The position numbers were made by a program, and so were the translations under genes. Shown here in pieces: positions 1 through 9,333 of a stretch of 32,088 bases of DNA (positions within the stretch are counted from its first letter, which is position 1; every line of letters begins with the position of its first letter). Below the pieces are notes generated by a model. The model made no database searches. It was not told the origin of the DNA and was given only the letters and a program-made list of their open reading frames with translations. Source of the DNA: Melioribacter sp. (GTDB lineage Bacteria; Bacteroidota; Ignavibacteria; Ignavibacteriales; Melioribacteraceae). Where the stretch lies: contig JAGXSM010000173.1 of NCBI GenBank assembly GCA_018333725.1, forward strand, positions 1-32,088, given 5' to 3'.

Positions 1-2
1 CT

Positions 3-953
3 CTTTTTGATATGGATGAAGTAGAAATTGAAAAGAGCAATATACTGTTAATTGGTCCTACGGGTGTAGGAAAAACTTTACTTGCTCAAACCCTTGCAAG
101 AATTCTTGATGTTCCGTTTGCAATTGCAGATGCTACAACTTTAACAGAAGCCGGTTATGTTGGAGATGATGTTGAAACTGTTTTGGTTAGATTATTGCAA
201 GCTTCGGATTATAATCTTGAGAAAGCTCAGAAAGGAATTGTATATATAGATGAGATTGATAAGATAGCACGCAAGAGTGAATCTGTATCAATAACGCGCG
301 ATGTTTCCGGCGAAGGAGTTCAGCAAGCATTACTTAAAATTCTGGAAGGAACCGTTGCCGGTGTTCCGCCGCGCGGCGGCAGAAAACATCCCGAACAGAG
401 TCTAATCAACATTAACACAAAAAATATTTTGTTTATATGCGGCGGTGCATTCGAAGGAATTGAAAACATAGTTGCATCCAGAATAAACCGCAACCCGATC
501 GGGTTTGATACAAACATTACTAACAACGAAGCCCTAAATAAAGATAATCTTATTACACAGGTCCAACCGGAAGATCTTGTTAAATACGGATTAATTCCTG
601 AATTAGTAGGAAGACTTCCAATGATTGCACCGCTTCAATCGCTCAACCAAAAAGCTCTCAAAAATATTTTAACCGAGCCGAAGAACGCTATAATTAAGCA
701 GTACAAAAAACTCTTTATGATGGAAGGCGTTGAGCTTGAGTTTGATGCAATTGCGTTAGAAGAAATTGTTAAGAAAGCTATTGAACGAAAAACCGGTGCC
801 CGTGCTCTCCGCTCTATTGTTGAAGGTATTCTGCTCGATATTATGTACGAGCTACCGACACAGGAAAACATAGATAAATGTCTTGTAACACGTGATGTAG
901 TTACAAAAGGCGAAAAACCGCTTTACATAGAGAGCGATAGGAAGACTGCATAA
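3..953 (+). CDS. clpX: ATP-dependent Clp protease ATP-binding subunit ClpX (5'-truncated by window edge)
   Basis: Walker A GPTGVGKT, Walker [30 protein letters not shown]-like and [10 protein letters not shown] motifs. The reading frame is open to the left window edge ([13 protein letters not shown]). Confidence 0.97.
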   Translation, partial: LFDMDEVEIEKSNILLIGPTGVGKTLLAQTLARILDVPFAIADATTLTEAGYVGDDVETVLVRLLQASDYNLEKAQKGIVYIDEIDKIARKSESVSITRDVSGEGVQQALLKILEGTVAGVPPRGGRKHPEQSLININTKNILFICGGAFEGIENIVASRINRNPIGFDTNITNNEALNKDNLITQVQPEDLVKYGLIPELVGRLPMIAPLQSLNQKALKNILTEPKNAIIKQYKKLFMMEGVELEFDAIALEEIVKKAIERKTGARALRSIVEGILLDIMYELPTQENIDKCLVTRDVVTKGEKPLYIESDRKTA

Positions 954-971
954 TAATACTTTATCTCACAC

Positions 972-1013
972 AGGTATAATCAATTGAAAATTGATTATAC
1001 CTATTTTATTTTT
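972..1013 (+). terminator. Rho-independent terminator downstream of clpX
   Basis: Perfect 14-bp inverted repeat AGGTATAATCAATT-gaa-AATTGATTATACCT (972-985/989-1002) followed by attttattttt. Confidence 0.9.
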
Positions 1014-1035
1014 GCCCACACAAATGAATTCTCGA

Positions 1036-2289
1036 ATGAAATTTTTAACTTATTTAATTTTCTTCATTACAATTAATCTAACTGCTCAATCCAAGATATT
1101 GATTTTCATGGATCTTCGGCAGACCGATCACCTTAAAGCATATGGAGTTACATTTAATGCACTGAAAGATGGTTACACCGGCGATTGGCTTCTTAATTAC
1201 CGCGGCGGTTCTTTTATGTTCGATTACTCAGACCAGTTAGCACTAAAATGCCGCTTAAAGGGTGTTGCTTTTTCTCAATTAACAAATGAAGAGGCAGTTC
1301 AATTATATGCATTTGTTCAAAGCGAAGAACAGAACATGGATGTTGTTAGGCTCGAAAAAGCTCCTAATATTGCTGTTTACGTTCCGCCCGGATTTCAACC
1401 CTGGGACGATGCTGTTATGCTCGCACTCGATTATGCTGAAGTAAAGTACGATAAAATCTGGATAGAAGAAATTTTACGGGGCGATCTTGAAAAATACGAC
1501 TGGCTTCACTCTCACCACGAAGACTTTACCGGACAGTTTGGTAAGTTCTACGCTTCATTTAGCGGTGCCGCGTGGTATATAGAGCAACAACTATTATATG
1601 AAACCGAAGCAAAAAAATTGGGCTTTAAAAAAGTATCCGATATGGAAAAAGCAGTCGTTGCGACAATTAAAAATTATGTTGGTCAGGGCGGCTTCTTATT
1701 TGCAATGTGTTCCGCTACCGATTCGTTTGATATAACTTTATCGGCAATGAATGTTGATATAGTAGATCGTATGTACGATGGCGATCCACCCGATCCCGAT
1801 GCCCAATCCAAACTTGATTACTCCAATACATTTGCTTTCGAGAATTTCAAACTGGAAATGAACCCGCTGGTTTACGAATACAGCGATATCGATATTCAAC
1901 CGCTTGAAGTTGGCGACCAGCGAAACGACTATTTCACTTTGTTCGACTTCTCTGCAAAATACGATCCGGTTCCTACAATGTTAATACAGAACCATGTTAA
2001 TATAATTCCGGGCTTCATGGGTCAGACCACAATGTACAGGAAGAAGCTTATTAAGAATTCTGTTTATATTTTAGGTGAGCGCGCCGGAACTGACCATGTT
2101 AAATATATTCATGGTAATTATGGAAGAGGAACGTTTACATTTTACGGCGGTCACGATCCCGAAGATTATCAGCATGCCGTTGGCGATCCTCCAACGGATT
2201 TAAGTTTATTCAAAAATTCTCCCGGTTATAGATTAATACTTAACAACATTCTATTCCCGGCAGCAAAAAAGAAAGAGCAGAAAACGTAG
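1036..2289 (+). CDS. Secreted GATase1-like protein of the family often annotated 'asparagine synthetase B'; function unknown
   Basis: Signal peptide MKFLTYLIFFITINLTAQS from ATG 1036. The ORF-track start at 991 lies inside the clpX terminator. Family-like LKAYGVTFNALKDGYTGDWLLNYRGGSF, a candidate nucleophile elbow GGFLFAMCSATDSFD and a candidate His in FYGGHDPED. Confidence 0.75.
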   Translation: MKFLTYLIFFITINLTAQSKILIFMDLRQTDHLKAYGVTFNALKDGYTGDWLLNYRGGSFMFDYSDQLALKCRLKGVAFSQLTNEEAVQLYAFVQSEEQNMDVVRLEKAPNIAVYVPPGFQPWDDAVMLALDYAEVKYDKIWIEEILRGDLEKYDWLHSHHEDFTGQFGKFYASFSGAAWYIEQQLLYETEAKKLGFKKVSDMEKAVVATIKNYVGQGGFLFAMCSATDSFDITLSAMNVDIVDRMYDGDPPDPDAQSKLDYSNTFAFENFKLEMNPLVYEYSDIDIQPLEVGDQRNDYFTLFDFSAKYDPVPTMLIQNHVNIIPGFMGQTTMYRKKLIKNSVYILGERAGTDHVKYIHGNYGRGTFTFYGGHDPEDYQHAVGDPPTDLSLFKNSPGYRLILNNILFPAAKKKEQKT

Positions 2290-2384
2290 TCTTGATATAA
2301 GATACTGGATACTGGTTTTTAGATGTTGAACACACAAAAATATCAAGTATCGAGCATCAAGTATCCAGCAACAAGCTGAATCCA
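2290..2384. repeat. Two degenerate heptamer arrays in inverted orientation (intergenic)
   Basis: Plus strand: TCTTGAT-ATAAGAT-ACTGGAT-ACTGGTT-TTTAGAT-GTTGAAC (2290-2331). Minus strand (about 2341-2377): GCTTGTT-GCTGGAT-ACTTGAT-GCTCGAT-ACTTGAT. Confidence 0.65.
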
Positions 2385-2414
2385 TTTATTAACTTTAGCA
2401 TCTAACAGGTCGGT

Positions 2415-3074
2415 ATGAAATATCTAAAATTCAAAAACAGTAATGAACAGGTTCCGATAGGCAAAATTGTATGTGTCGGAAGAAATTACGCAGAACACGC
2501 AAAAGAACTTGGTAACGAAATCCCGGAGTTCCCATTAATATTTTTAAAACCGGCTTCAAATGTAATCTTCTCCGGAGAGGATGTAATTCATCCCAATTAT
2601 TCAAACGATCTTCACCACGAAGTTGAGTTAGTTCTTTACATTGATCGGGAGATTAAGAATGCCGACAATAAATCCGCAGAAGATGCGATTGGCGGTTATA
2701 CTATTGGGCTTGATATGACATTACGCGATTTACAATTTGAGCTTAAGAAAAAAGGTGAGCCGTGGACTCTTGCAAAATGTTTCGACACAGCCGCCGTTTT
2801 ATCTGAGGTTGTTTTGAAAAGTGATTATATACTAAAAGGTGATGAGAATATTTCTCTGACTGTTAATGGTAACACAAGGCAAAATTCTGATCTATCAAAA
2901 ATGATTTTTACGCCAGTTGAAATTGTTAAATATATCTCTGCAAAAATGAAACTTGAAAAAGGCGATTTAATTTTTACCGGTACTCCCGAGGGAGTTGGAA
3001 GAGTTGTGCCGGGTGATAGAATTTCTGGATCAATTGAAAACATTGCAAAAATATCAACACAAATTTCTAAATAA
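2415..3074 (+). CDS. Fumarylacetoacetate hydrolase (FAH) family protein
   Basis: GKIVCVGRNYAEHAKELGN, DLHHEVELVLYI, GYTIGLDMTLRDLQ, KCFDTAAVLS and LIFTGTPEGVGRVVPGD are typical FAH-family motifs. Confidence 0.92.
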   Translation: MKYLKFKNSNEQVPIGKIVCVGRNYAEHAKELGNEIPEFPLIFLKPASNVIFSGEDVIHPNYSNDLHHEVELVLYIDREIKNADNKSAEDAIGGYTIGLDMTLRDLQFELKKKGEPWTLAKCFDTAAVLSEVVLKSDYILKGDENISLTVNGNTRQNSDLSKMIFTPVEIVKYISAKMKLEKGDLIFTGTPEGVGRVVPGDRISGSIENIAKISTQISK

Positions 3075-3084
3075 GGAGAAATCT

Positions 3085-3333
3085 ATGCCTATCTTCGAAT
3101 ACAAATGCAACGACTGCGGTAAAAAATTTGATGTGCTTCATAAGTCATCTACAAATCTGGAAGAGGTAATCTGTCCGGATTGCCAGTCGAAAAATTCCAA
3201 AAAACTTCTTTCGTCGTTCAGTGCATCAATGGGAAGTTCTTCTTCATTCGATAGCGGTTCTTCATGTTCCGACGGAAGCTGCAGCATTCCTTCATACGGC
3301 GGATGTGCAAGCGGAATGTGCGGACTTAATTAA
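3085..3333 (+). CDS. FmdB family zinc ribbon protein
   Basis: MPIFEYKCNDCGKKFDVLHK...CPDCQS, a Cys4 zinc ribbon with a Ser/Cys-rich tail. RBS-like AAGGAG lies upstream of ATG 3085. The track ORF start at 2995 overlaps the FAH gene and is rejected. Confidence 0.9.
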   Translation: MPIFEYKCNDCGKKFDVLHKSSTNLEEVICPDCQSKNSKKLLSSFSASMGSSSSFDSGSSCSDGSCSIPSYGGCASGMCGLN

Positions 3334-3356
3334 CTCGAAAATTTGATTGTATACTA

Positions 3357-3384
3357 CCTCCCGGGAATATTATTTTCCCGGAGG
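3357..3384. terminator. Hairpin between convergent genes, possible bidirectional terminator
   Basis: CCTC(C)CGGGAA-tattatt-TTCCCGGAGG with one bulged C, located between fmdB (+) and the response regulator (-). There is no strong U-tract. Confidence 0.55.
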
Positions 3385-3408
3385 GGATAAATTTAATTTT
3401 GACTTTAT

Positions 3409-4122
3409 TCAATCGTCTTTAAAAGTATACCCTGCACTTCTAACACTTAATATATATTTAGGATTAACAGTATCTGGTTCAAAATATTTTCTTAAACGGG
3501 AAATAAATATATCTACCGTTCGTGTTTCAATTTCAGAGCTTAAGTGCCAGACATTTTCAAGCAATTCTTTTCGAGATATTATTTTACCTTTATTATCAAC
3601 CAAATATTTCAACAGCATTGCCTCGCGTTGAGTTAAAATAATTTTCTTTGATGCGCACTTTGCATTTAAGTTTTCAAAATCAATTTCATTATTCCCAAAC
3701 TTATAAACAGGCTGAGTTTCTGAAGAAGTCTTATACCACATTTTTCTTTTCAGCATTCCTTTAATTCTAAGAAGTAATTCATCCAGATGAAACGGTTTTG
3801 TCATGTAGTCATCGGCTCCTAATTCCAGACCTTTAACTTTATCTTCAGGAGTAGTTCTAGCGGTTAGCATCAAGATAGGTATCTGAGGTTTTTGAGCTCT
3901 TATAAATTTTGCAATCTCAAATCCATCGAAAAATGGAAGCATTATATCAAGAATTATTAAATCATACTCTTTCGTTTTGAAAAGTGTCATTGCCTGTTTA
4001 CCATCCCTTGCCCATTCAACTTTATATCCTTCATCGGTAAGATTGAATTCAAGTCCAAGTGCCAGGGTTTCTTCATCCTCAACAAGCAAAATTTTACTCT
4101 CTTTGAATGGTTTAGTCTCCAT
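3409..4122 (-). CDS. OmpR/PhoB-family response regulator
   Basis: REC domain (ILLVEDEE, DLIILDIMLPFFDGFE, LTARTTPEDKVKGLELGADDYMTKPF) plus winged-helix C-terminus (RKELLENVWHLSSEIETRTVDIFISRLRKYF). Confidence 0.95.
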   Translation of the reverse strand: METKPFKESKILLVEDEETLALGLEFNLTDEGYKVEWARDGKQAMTLFKTKEYDLIILDIMLPFFDGFEIAKFIRAQKPQIPILMLTARTTPEDKVKGLELGADDYMTKPFHLDELLLRIKGMLKRKMWYKTSSETQPVYKFGNNEIDFENLNAKCASKKIILTQREAMLLKYLVDNKGKIISRKELLENVWHLSSEIETRTVDIFISRLRKYFEPDTVNPKYILSVRSAGYTFKDD

Positions 4123-5137
4123 CAGTTTTTTCCATTTCTTTTTCTTTTTTTGCAGTGTTTCTTAATAGCGAATTAATATAAATTCTTTTCGATGTTTTAT
4201 AAATAGGCAGCTCAATACGGAAGACCGTTCCCTTATCTTTTCCTTCACTATAAGCAGTAACTTTACCGCCATGAAATTTTACAATTTCTTTTACCCAGTA
4301 TAAACCAAGCCCGGTTCCTTTCACATTTGGTACACTTCTATTATCTATTCTCTGGAACTTATGAAATATTTTCTTGAGATTAGTCGGGTCTATTCCAATT
4401 CCTTCATCGCTAAACTCTATCACCATTTTCTTCAACTTGCTTGATAATCGAATAAAAACTTTAACTTCTCCTGTGGAATATTTAATAGCATTATCTGTTA
4501 GATTATCAAATACAATCTGCATTGCATCTCTATCTATAACACACTTACAGTTGGCATTATTTTCAAACCGAACCGAAGATTTTGGAATCCGGAATTGTGC
4601 AAACGAATTCTCCATCAGTTCCGGAAATACTTTACCGGCTTCGTAAATGTGGAAATTATGCGCAATTCTCTTCTGTTCGAGTCGCGATATTTCCAGAATA
4701 GAATTTATTAACTTATTCAGACGGTTCGAATCTTTTATCATTGTTTCAATGAACTCTTTCCGTTTCTCGGCGCTGATTTCTTTATTATATAAGGTTTCGA
4801 GATAAAGCTGCAGAGAGGAAAGCGGGGATTTTAATTCATGAGTTACATTCGCAATAAAATTATCATAAAGTTTTGTTAACTGAATTTGTACTGTAAGGTT
4901 ACGGAAGAATAGAAATATAGCTACTGCTATCCCTACAATTAAAATTATTCCACCTACAAAAATAAAAACGTTCGGACTTTCGATAGCAACTTGAGTTGAA
5001 AGCTGCCCTCCAACCTTTTCAAAAATAATGTAATTAGATACATACCAATAGATCCACAATCCTAGTAAACCCATCCATGCAAATTGAGCAAAGATGAATG
5101 CAAATATCAGAAAAAGAATTGATCGTTGTTTTTTCAT
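4112..5137 (-). CDS. Membrane sensor histidine kinase
   Basis: Two N-terminal TM segments, H-box NVTHELKSPLSSL, N-box DNLTDNAIKYS, G-boxes DEGIGID and GTGLGLYWVKEI. Its 3' end overlaps the start of the response regulator by 11 nt. Confidence 0.95.
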   Translation of the reverse strand: MKKQRSILFLIFAFIFAQFAWMGLLGLWIYWYVSNYIIFEKVGGQLSTQVAIESPNVFIFVGGIILIVGIAVAIFLFFRNLTVQIQLTKLYDNFIANVTHELKSPLSSLQLYLETLYNKEISAEKRKEFIETMIKDSNRLNKLINSILEISRLEQKRIAHNFHIYEAGKVFPELMENSFAQFRIPKSSVRFENNANCKCVIDRDAMQIVFDNLTDNAIKYSTGEVKVFIRLSSKLKKMVIEFSDEGIGIDPTNLKKIFHKFQRIDNRSVPNVKGTGLGLYWVKEIVKFHGGKVTAYSEGKDKGTVFRIELPIYKTSKRIYINSLLRNTAKKEKEMEKTDGD

Positions 5138-5316
5138 CCTGACTATTCTGTTTTATAATCATTATTAAAGATACTTGATCTTTCCTCTTACTAATATCCA
5201 CTAATTAAATTAAATGTCAACCATGTTGAAAAATAATTTTACATTTCTTTTACAAACATAAATCAAATAATTCAGCATAATAGATTGTGCTAAAAATTAT
5301 TTATTAGAGAAGTTCT

Positions 5317-6795
5317 ATGAAGATACTATTAGTTTATCCCGAAACTCCTTCCACATTTTGGAGTTTTAAAGACGCATTGAAATTCGTTTCTAAAAAATCT
5401 GCAGAACCGCCTTTGGGTTTGATAACAGTAGCTGCACTGCTACCTGATAATTGGGAAAAAAAGTTAATTGACATTAATATTTCATCGCTTCAGGACAAAG
5501 ACTTACTGTGGGCTGATTATGTTTTTATAAGTGCCATGAATGTTCATATAAATTCTGTTAAAGACATTGTAAGACGATGCAATAAATTGAACGTAAAAAT
5601 TGTTGCCGGCGGCCCTCTTTTTACAACCCAATATCAGGATTTTTTAGGAATAGATCACTTTGTACTTAATGAAGCAGAAATAACTCTACCACAATTTCTA
5701 AATGACTTAAAAAACGGAACACAGAAATTTTTATATACAACAGATCAATTTCCAGATATAACTACTACTCCGATTCCAAGATGGGATTTACTGGACATGA
5801 AAAAATATGCTTCGTTAAGTTTTCAATATTCACGCGGCTGCCCGTATGATTGCGAATTCTGTTCAATTACTATGCTTAACGGTCATAAGCCCCGAACAAA
5901 AAGCAAAACTCAGTTTCTTAATGAATTAGAGCAACTTTATAATACCGGATTCCGTGGAAGTGTCTCAATTGTTGATGATAATTTTATCGGCAACAAACGA
6001 AAATTGAAAGATGAAATCCTTCCGGCGATAATTGATTGGCAAAAGGAGAAAAAATATCCTTTCCATTTTATTACAGAAGTATCAATAAATCTTGCAGATG
6101 ATGACGAGTTAATTAGATTAATGGTTGATGCCGCAATTGTAAGTATTTTTGTGGGTATTGAAACACCAAATAATGAAAGTCTTTCTGAATGTGGTAAATC
6201 CCAAAATTTGCACCGTGATCTTGTGAACTCTGTTAAGAAACTGCAGAAGAATGGAATGATTGTTTCGGGTGGGTTTATAATCGGTTTTGATAACGATCCG
6301 CCTGAAATATTTGAAGAGCAAATTCAGTTTATAGAGAAGAGTGGAATTGTAAACGCAATGGTCGGCTTATTGAACGCGCCAACCGGCACACACTTATATA
6401 ATCGACTGAAAAAAGAGAACAGAATTCTGGAAAGTTTTAACGGAAATAATATGGATGGCACAACTAATATTATTCCTAAAATGAATTACCGGGATTTGAT
6501 AAAGGGGTATACAAAAATTATTCATACAATCTATTCACCAAGAGAATATTATAAACGTATTAAATCATTTTTGTCAGAATACAACGTCCCTTCCTGGAAG
6601 TCGCAAATTCTTACCTTAACAGAAATTAAAGCCTTCATAAGATTACTCTGGAGTATTGGAATTCTTGAGAAGGGGAAAAAATATTTCTGGCAGACATTTA
6701 TATTCAGTTTATTTAAGCATCCAAAAAAGTTTCCGCTTGCAATGACACTATCGGTTTACGGATATCATTTCAGAAGAATTGCTGCAACAATTTAA
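5317..6795 (+). CDS. B12-binding domain radical SAM protein (DUF4070/HpnP-like architecture)
   Basis: N-terminal MKILLVYPETPSTFWSF...PPLGLITVAALLP, CPYDCEFC (CxxxCxxC) cluster motif, GIETPN and GFIIGFDND. Confidence 0.88.
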   Translation: MKILLVYPETPSTFWSFKDALKFVSKKSAEPPLGLITVAALLPDNWEKKLIDINISSLQDKDLLWADYVFISAMNVHINSVKDIVRRCNKLNVKIVAGGPLFTTQYQDFLGIDHFVLNEAEITLPQFLNDLKNGTQKFLYTTDQFPDITTTPIPRWDLLDMKKYASLSFQYSRGCPYDCEFCSITMLNGHKPRTKSKTQFLNELEQLYNTGFRGSVSIVDDNFIGNKRKLKDEILPAIIDWQKEKKYPFHFITEVSINLADDDELIRLMVDAAIVSIFVGIETPNNESLSECGKSQNLHRDLVNSVKKLQKNGMIVSGGFIIGFDNDPPEIFEEQIQFIEKSGIVNAMVGLLNAPTGTHLYNRLKKENRILESFNGNNMDGTTNIIPKMNYRDLIKGYTKIIHTIYSPREYYKRIKSFLSEYNVPSWKSQILTLTEIKAFIRLLWSIGILEKGKKYFWQTFIFSLFKHPKKFPLAMTLSVYGYHFRRIAATI

Positions 6796-6803
6796 TCATT
6801 CTT

Positions 6804-6837
6804 AAATTCCCTCTTCGGAAAAAAGAAGAGGGAATTT
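6804..6837. terminator. Bidirectional terminator between convergent genes
   Basis: Perfect 13-bp inverted repeat AAATTCCCTCTTC-ggaaaaaa-GAAGAGGGAATTT. Confidence 0.85.
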
Positions 6838-6847
6838 TGTTCAATTA

Positions 6848-8890
6848 CTAATTATAAGTTTGTAAGAAAGAATACTCCTTTGAATAAAAGAGCATCTGCT
6901 CCATAAAGTCTTCAGGATATTCAATCTTAACATCAATAATTTTTTCACCTTCCATTACAGGAACTAACTTCGGATTAATAAATCCGGCATAAGGAGCAAT
7001 GTTAAGCTTCTTATAACGTTCTAAAACTTCCTTATGAATTTCCTGATCAACTTTTACTCCATAAGTTTCTATAAAATTCTTCCCGGCATCGTAATCACCT
7101 TCCGACTTAATTCTTTGAATTTCTTTTAACAACTGACCGAATAAATTCTTTAGCTTATCATAATCATTAATTACAAAATATGTTTTGCCGTCTTTAACTT
7201 TTTTCTCAATTACATTATCCGGTTTTCCTCTTTCATAAACCCATTTAGAGATTGCCTGACGGTTGCGCATATGTGTTTGTTCAATATTTGCACCCGGCTC
7301 AATTCTTGCAAGTTGAACCATCAAACCATTTCGAATATAAGAATCATATTCAGTTTTACCGGTTTCTAGCGAAGGCATAACGCCAATATCGACAAGTTTT
7401 TGATCCATTATAAAATAGAGTGCAACAAGATCGGCTCTTGTTTCTTCTAGCGATGAAGCGTAGTTCTTCAATGTTTCGTTCGGTTGACCAACACCGGGAT
7501 TTAACTGCCCGCTGCCATGACCGATTACCTCGTGCATATCGGTGTGAAGATCACTTGCAAGAGCGCTATATTTTTTTGCACGGTCAATCTCTTCCTTAGA
7601 GAAAGCAAATTCTTCTAACAAGCCGCTTGTCTCTGCTGCTTTGTTATAAGAGTAAACTATGTTACCAAGGTTAACCGACTTAGAGCCGTATTCTTTCCTA
7701 ATCCAGTCAGCATTGGGCAAATTTATTCCGATCGGAGTAGAAGGTGATGCATCCCCTGATTCAACAACAACCGTAATTACCTTAGCAGAAATTCCGGTTA
7801 CGTTTTTCTTTTTATGTTCCGGCATAATTGAGGAATTATCTTCGAACCATTGTGCATTATCGCTAATTGCCTTAATGCGTTTTGTTGCTTCCATATCCTT
7901 AAACGAAACTACTGATTCATAATTCGCTCTATAGCCGAGCGGGTCGTTATACGTTTCAATAAAACCGTTTACAACGTCTATTATGGAATTAGCATCTTTC
8001 ACCCATTCAATATTATACTCGTCCCATTTTTTTAGATCCCCTGTTTCGTAATATTCTATAAGCAGCTCAAGAGTTTTTTTCTGCTGATCACTTTCTGTAT
8101 AATCGAGTGCTTTGCGCAACCAGAAAACAATTTTTTGAATTGCCGCATGATACATTCCGCGCCACTTCCAGTATTTCTCTACTACCTGTCCGTCCTCTTT
8201 AATTAACTTTGAATTCAGTCCGTATGATACTGGCTGCGGATCGTCCGGATTTATTATCCTTGCATAATAGTTTTCAACTTCTTTCTGTGTTACTCCTTCG
8301 TAAAAATTAACGGCGGATGTTTTTACAAGATCGGCTTTAGGATCCTGGTTAACTTTAAGCGGATCAACATTCGGATCAAAAAGTATAGGTAAAAGTTTAT
8401 TGATAAGATCGTCAATCATTTCGCCGCTTTGAAGTGGTAATAAATATTCATCCGAACCGGCAATTAATTGACGGAAATATTCTTTTGAAAATTCCGGTGT
8501 GAATTTTTTATTTGAATAATGATGATGAATTCCGTTAGAGAACCAGACGCGTTTTGTGTATTCTATAAATTTTGCAAATTCGGGAGTGGTTTTATCACCG
8601 CTATATGTATTTACAATTCCTTCTAACGTTCTTCTAACATACAAATTGTGTTTGTAGTTCTGATCCCAGATAATATCTCTGCCGGAAAGAGCCGCTTGAT
8701 ATAGATAATAAAGAAGCGTCTTCTGACGTAATGTTAAGTCTTCAAACCCGGGAACTTTATATCGCTGAATCCGTAAATCTGCAAATTGTTCTGTTACATA
8801 CTTAAAATCGTCTTGCTTCTGTTCGGGTGAGCAGTTCATAATAAATAATCCCATAATAATTATTGAAAATAAAACAGATAATTTTTTCAT
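6848..8890 (-). CDS. Peptidase family M49 (dipeptidyl-peptidase III-like), predicted exported/lipoprotein
   Basis: HEVIGH (HExxGH zinc motif) with downstream EETRADLVALY. N-terminal MKKLSVLFSIIIMGLFIMNC signal sequence. Confidence 0.92.
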   Translation of the reverse strand: MKKLSVLFSIIIMGLFIMNCSPEQKQDDFKYVTEQFADLRIQRYKVPGFEDLTLRQKTLLYYLYQAALSGRDIIWDQNYKHNLYVRRTLEGIVNTYSGDKTTPEFAKFIEYTKRVWFSNGIHHHYSNKKFTPEFSKEYFRQLIAGSDEYLLPLQSGEMIDDLINKLLPILFDPNVDPLKVNQDPKADLVKTSAVNFYEGVTQKEVENYYARIINPDDPQPVSYGLNSKLIKEDGQVVEKYWKWRGMYHAAIQKIVFWLRKALDYTESDQQKKTLELLIEYYETGDLKKWDEYNIEWVKDANSIIDVVNGFIETYNDPLGYRANYESVVSFKDMEATKRIKAISDNAQWFEDNSSIMPEHKKKNVTGISAKVITVVVESGDASPSTPIGINLPNADWIRKEYGSKSVNLGNIVYSYNKAAETSGLLEEFAFSKEEIDRAKKYSALASDLHTDMHEVIGHGSGQLNPGVGQPNETLKNYASSLEETRADLVALYFIMDQKLVDIGVMPSLETGKTEYDSYIRNGLMVQLARIEPGANIEQTHMRNRQAISKWVYERGKPDNVIEKKVKDGKTYFVINDYDKLKNLFGQLLKEIQRIKSEGDYDAGKNFIETYGVKVDQEIHKEVLERYKKLNIAPYAGFINPKLVPVMEGEKIIDVKIEYPEDFMEQMLFYSKEYSFLQTYN

Positions 8891-8988
8891 AATTGTTCCA
8901 AAGTGTTTTCTAATGATTAAATTAGGCGGTGCAAAATATAATTTTTGATTAAGCTAAACAATGAATTAACAAATATTGCAATTTCGTT

Positions 8989-9333
8989 ATGAATATTCAG
9001 TTAATCGGGACAAAAAGCTGCAGCGATACAAGAAAAGCCGAGCGGTATTTTAAGGAGAGAAGAATTCCATTTCATTTCCGCGATTTGAATGAAAAAGGAT
9101 TGGCTAAAGGTGAGCTCGACAATATCTCCAGAAAAATTTCTATTGAAGATCTGATCGACAAAGAAGGAAAGCAATATAAGAAAAGGAATATGCAATACAT
9201 GCGTATTGATATTGAAGAAGAATTATTGAATGATCCGCTTCTACTTAGAACACCAATAATTAGAAACGGTGGCGAGGTTACAATCGGGTATCAGCCGGAA
9301 ATCTGGAAAAAATGGATTGAAGAAAAGAGTTAG
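8989..9333 (+). CDS. ArsC/Spx-family (arsenate reductase-like) protein
   Basis: IQLIGTKSCSDTRKAERYFKERRIPFHFRDL thioredoxin-like start and LLRTPIIRNGGEVTIGY C-terminal motif. Confidence 0.82.
   Translation: MNIQLIGTKSCSDTRKAERYFKERRIPFHFRDLNEKGLAKGELDNISRKISIEDLIDKEGKQYKKRNMQYMRIDIEEELLNDPLLLRTPIIRNGGEVTIGYQPEIWKKWIEEKS

Noticed and set aside
991-1035. ORF-track start MIIPILFLPTQ... for the GATase-like gene
   Set aside because: The ATG at 991-ish lies in the 3' arm of the clpX terminator hairpin. The signal peptide begins at ATG 1036 (1024 is possible).
2995-3084. N-terminal extension of the FmdB ORF
   Set aside because: It overlaps the FAH gene in another frame. A good RBS and the canonical MPIFEYKC start are at 3085.
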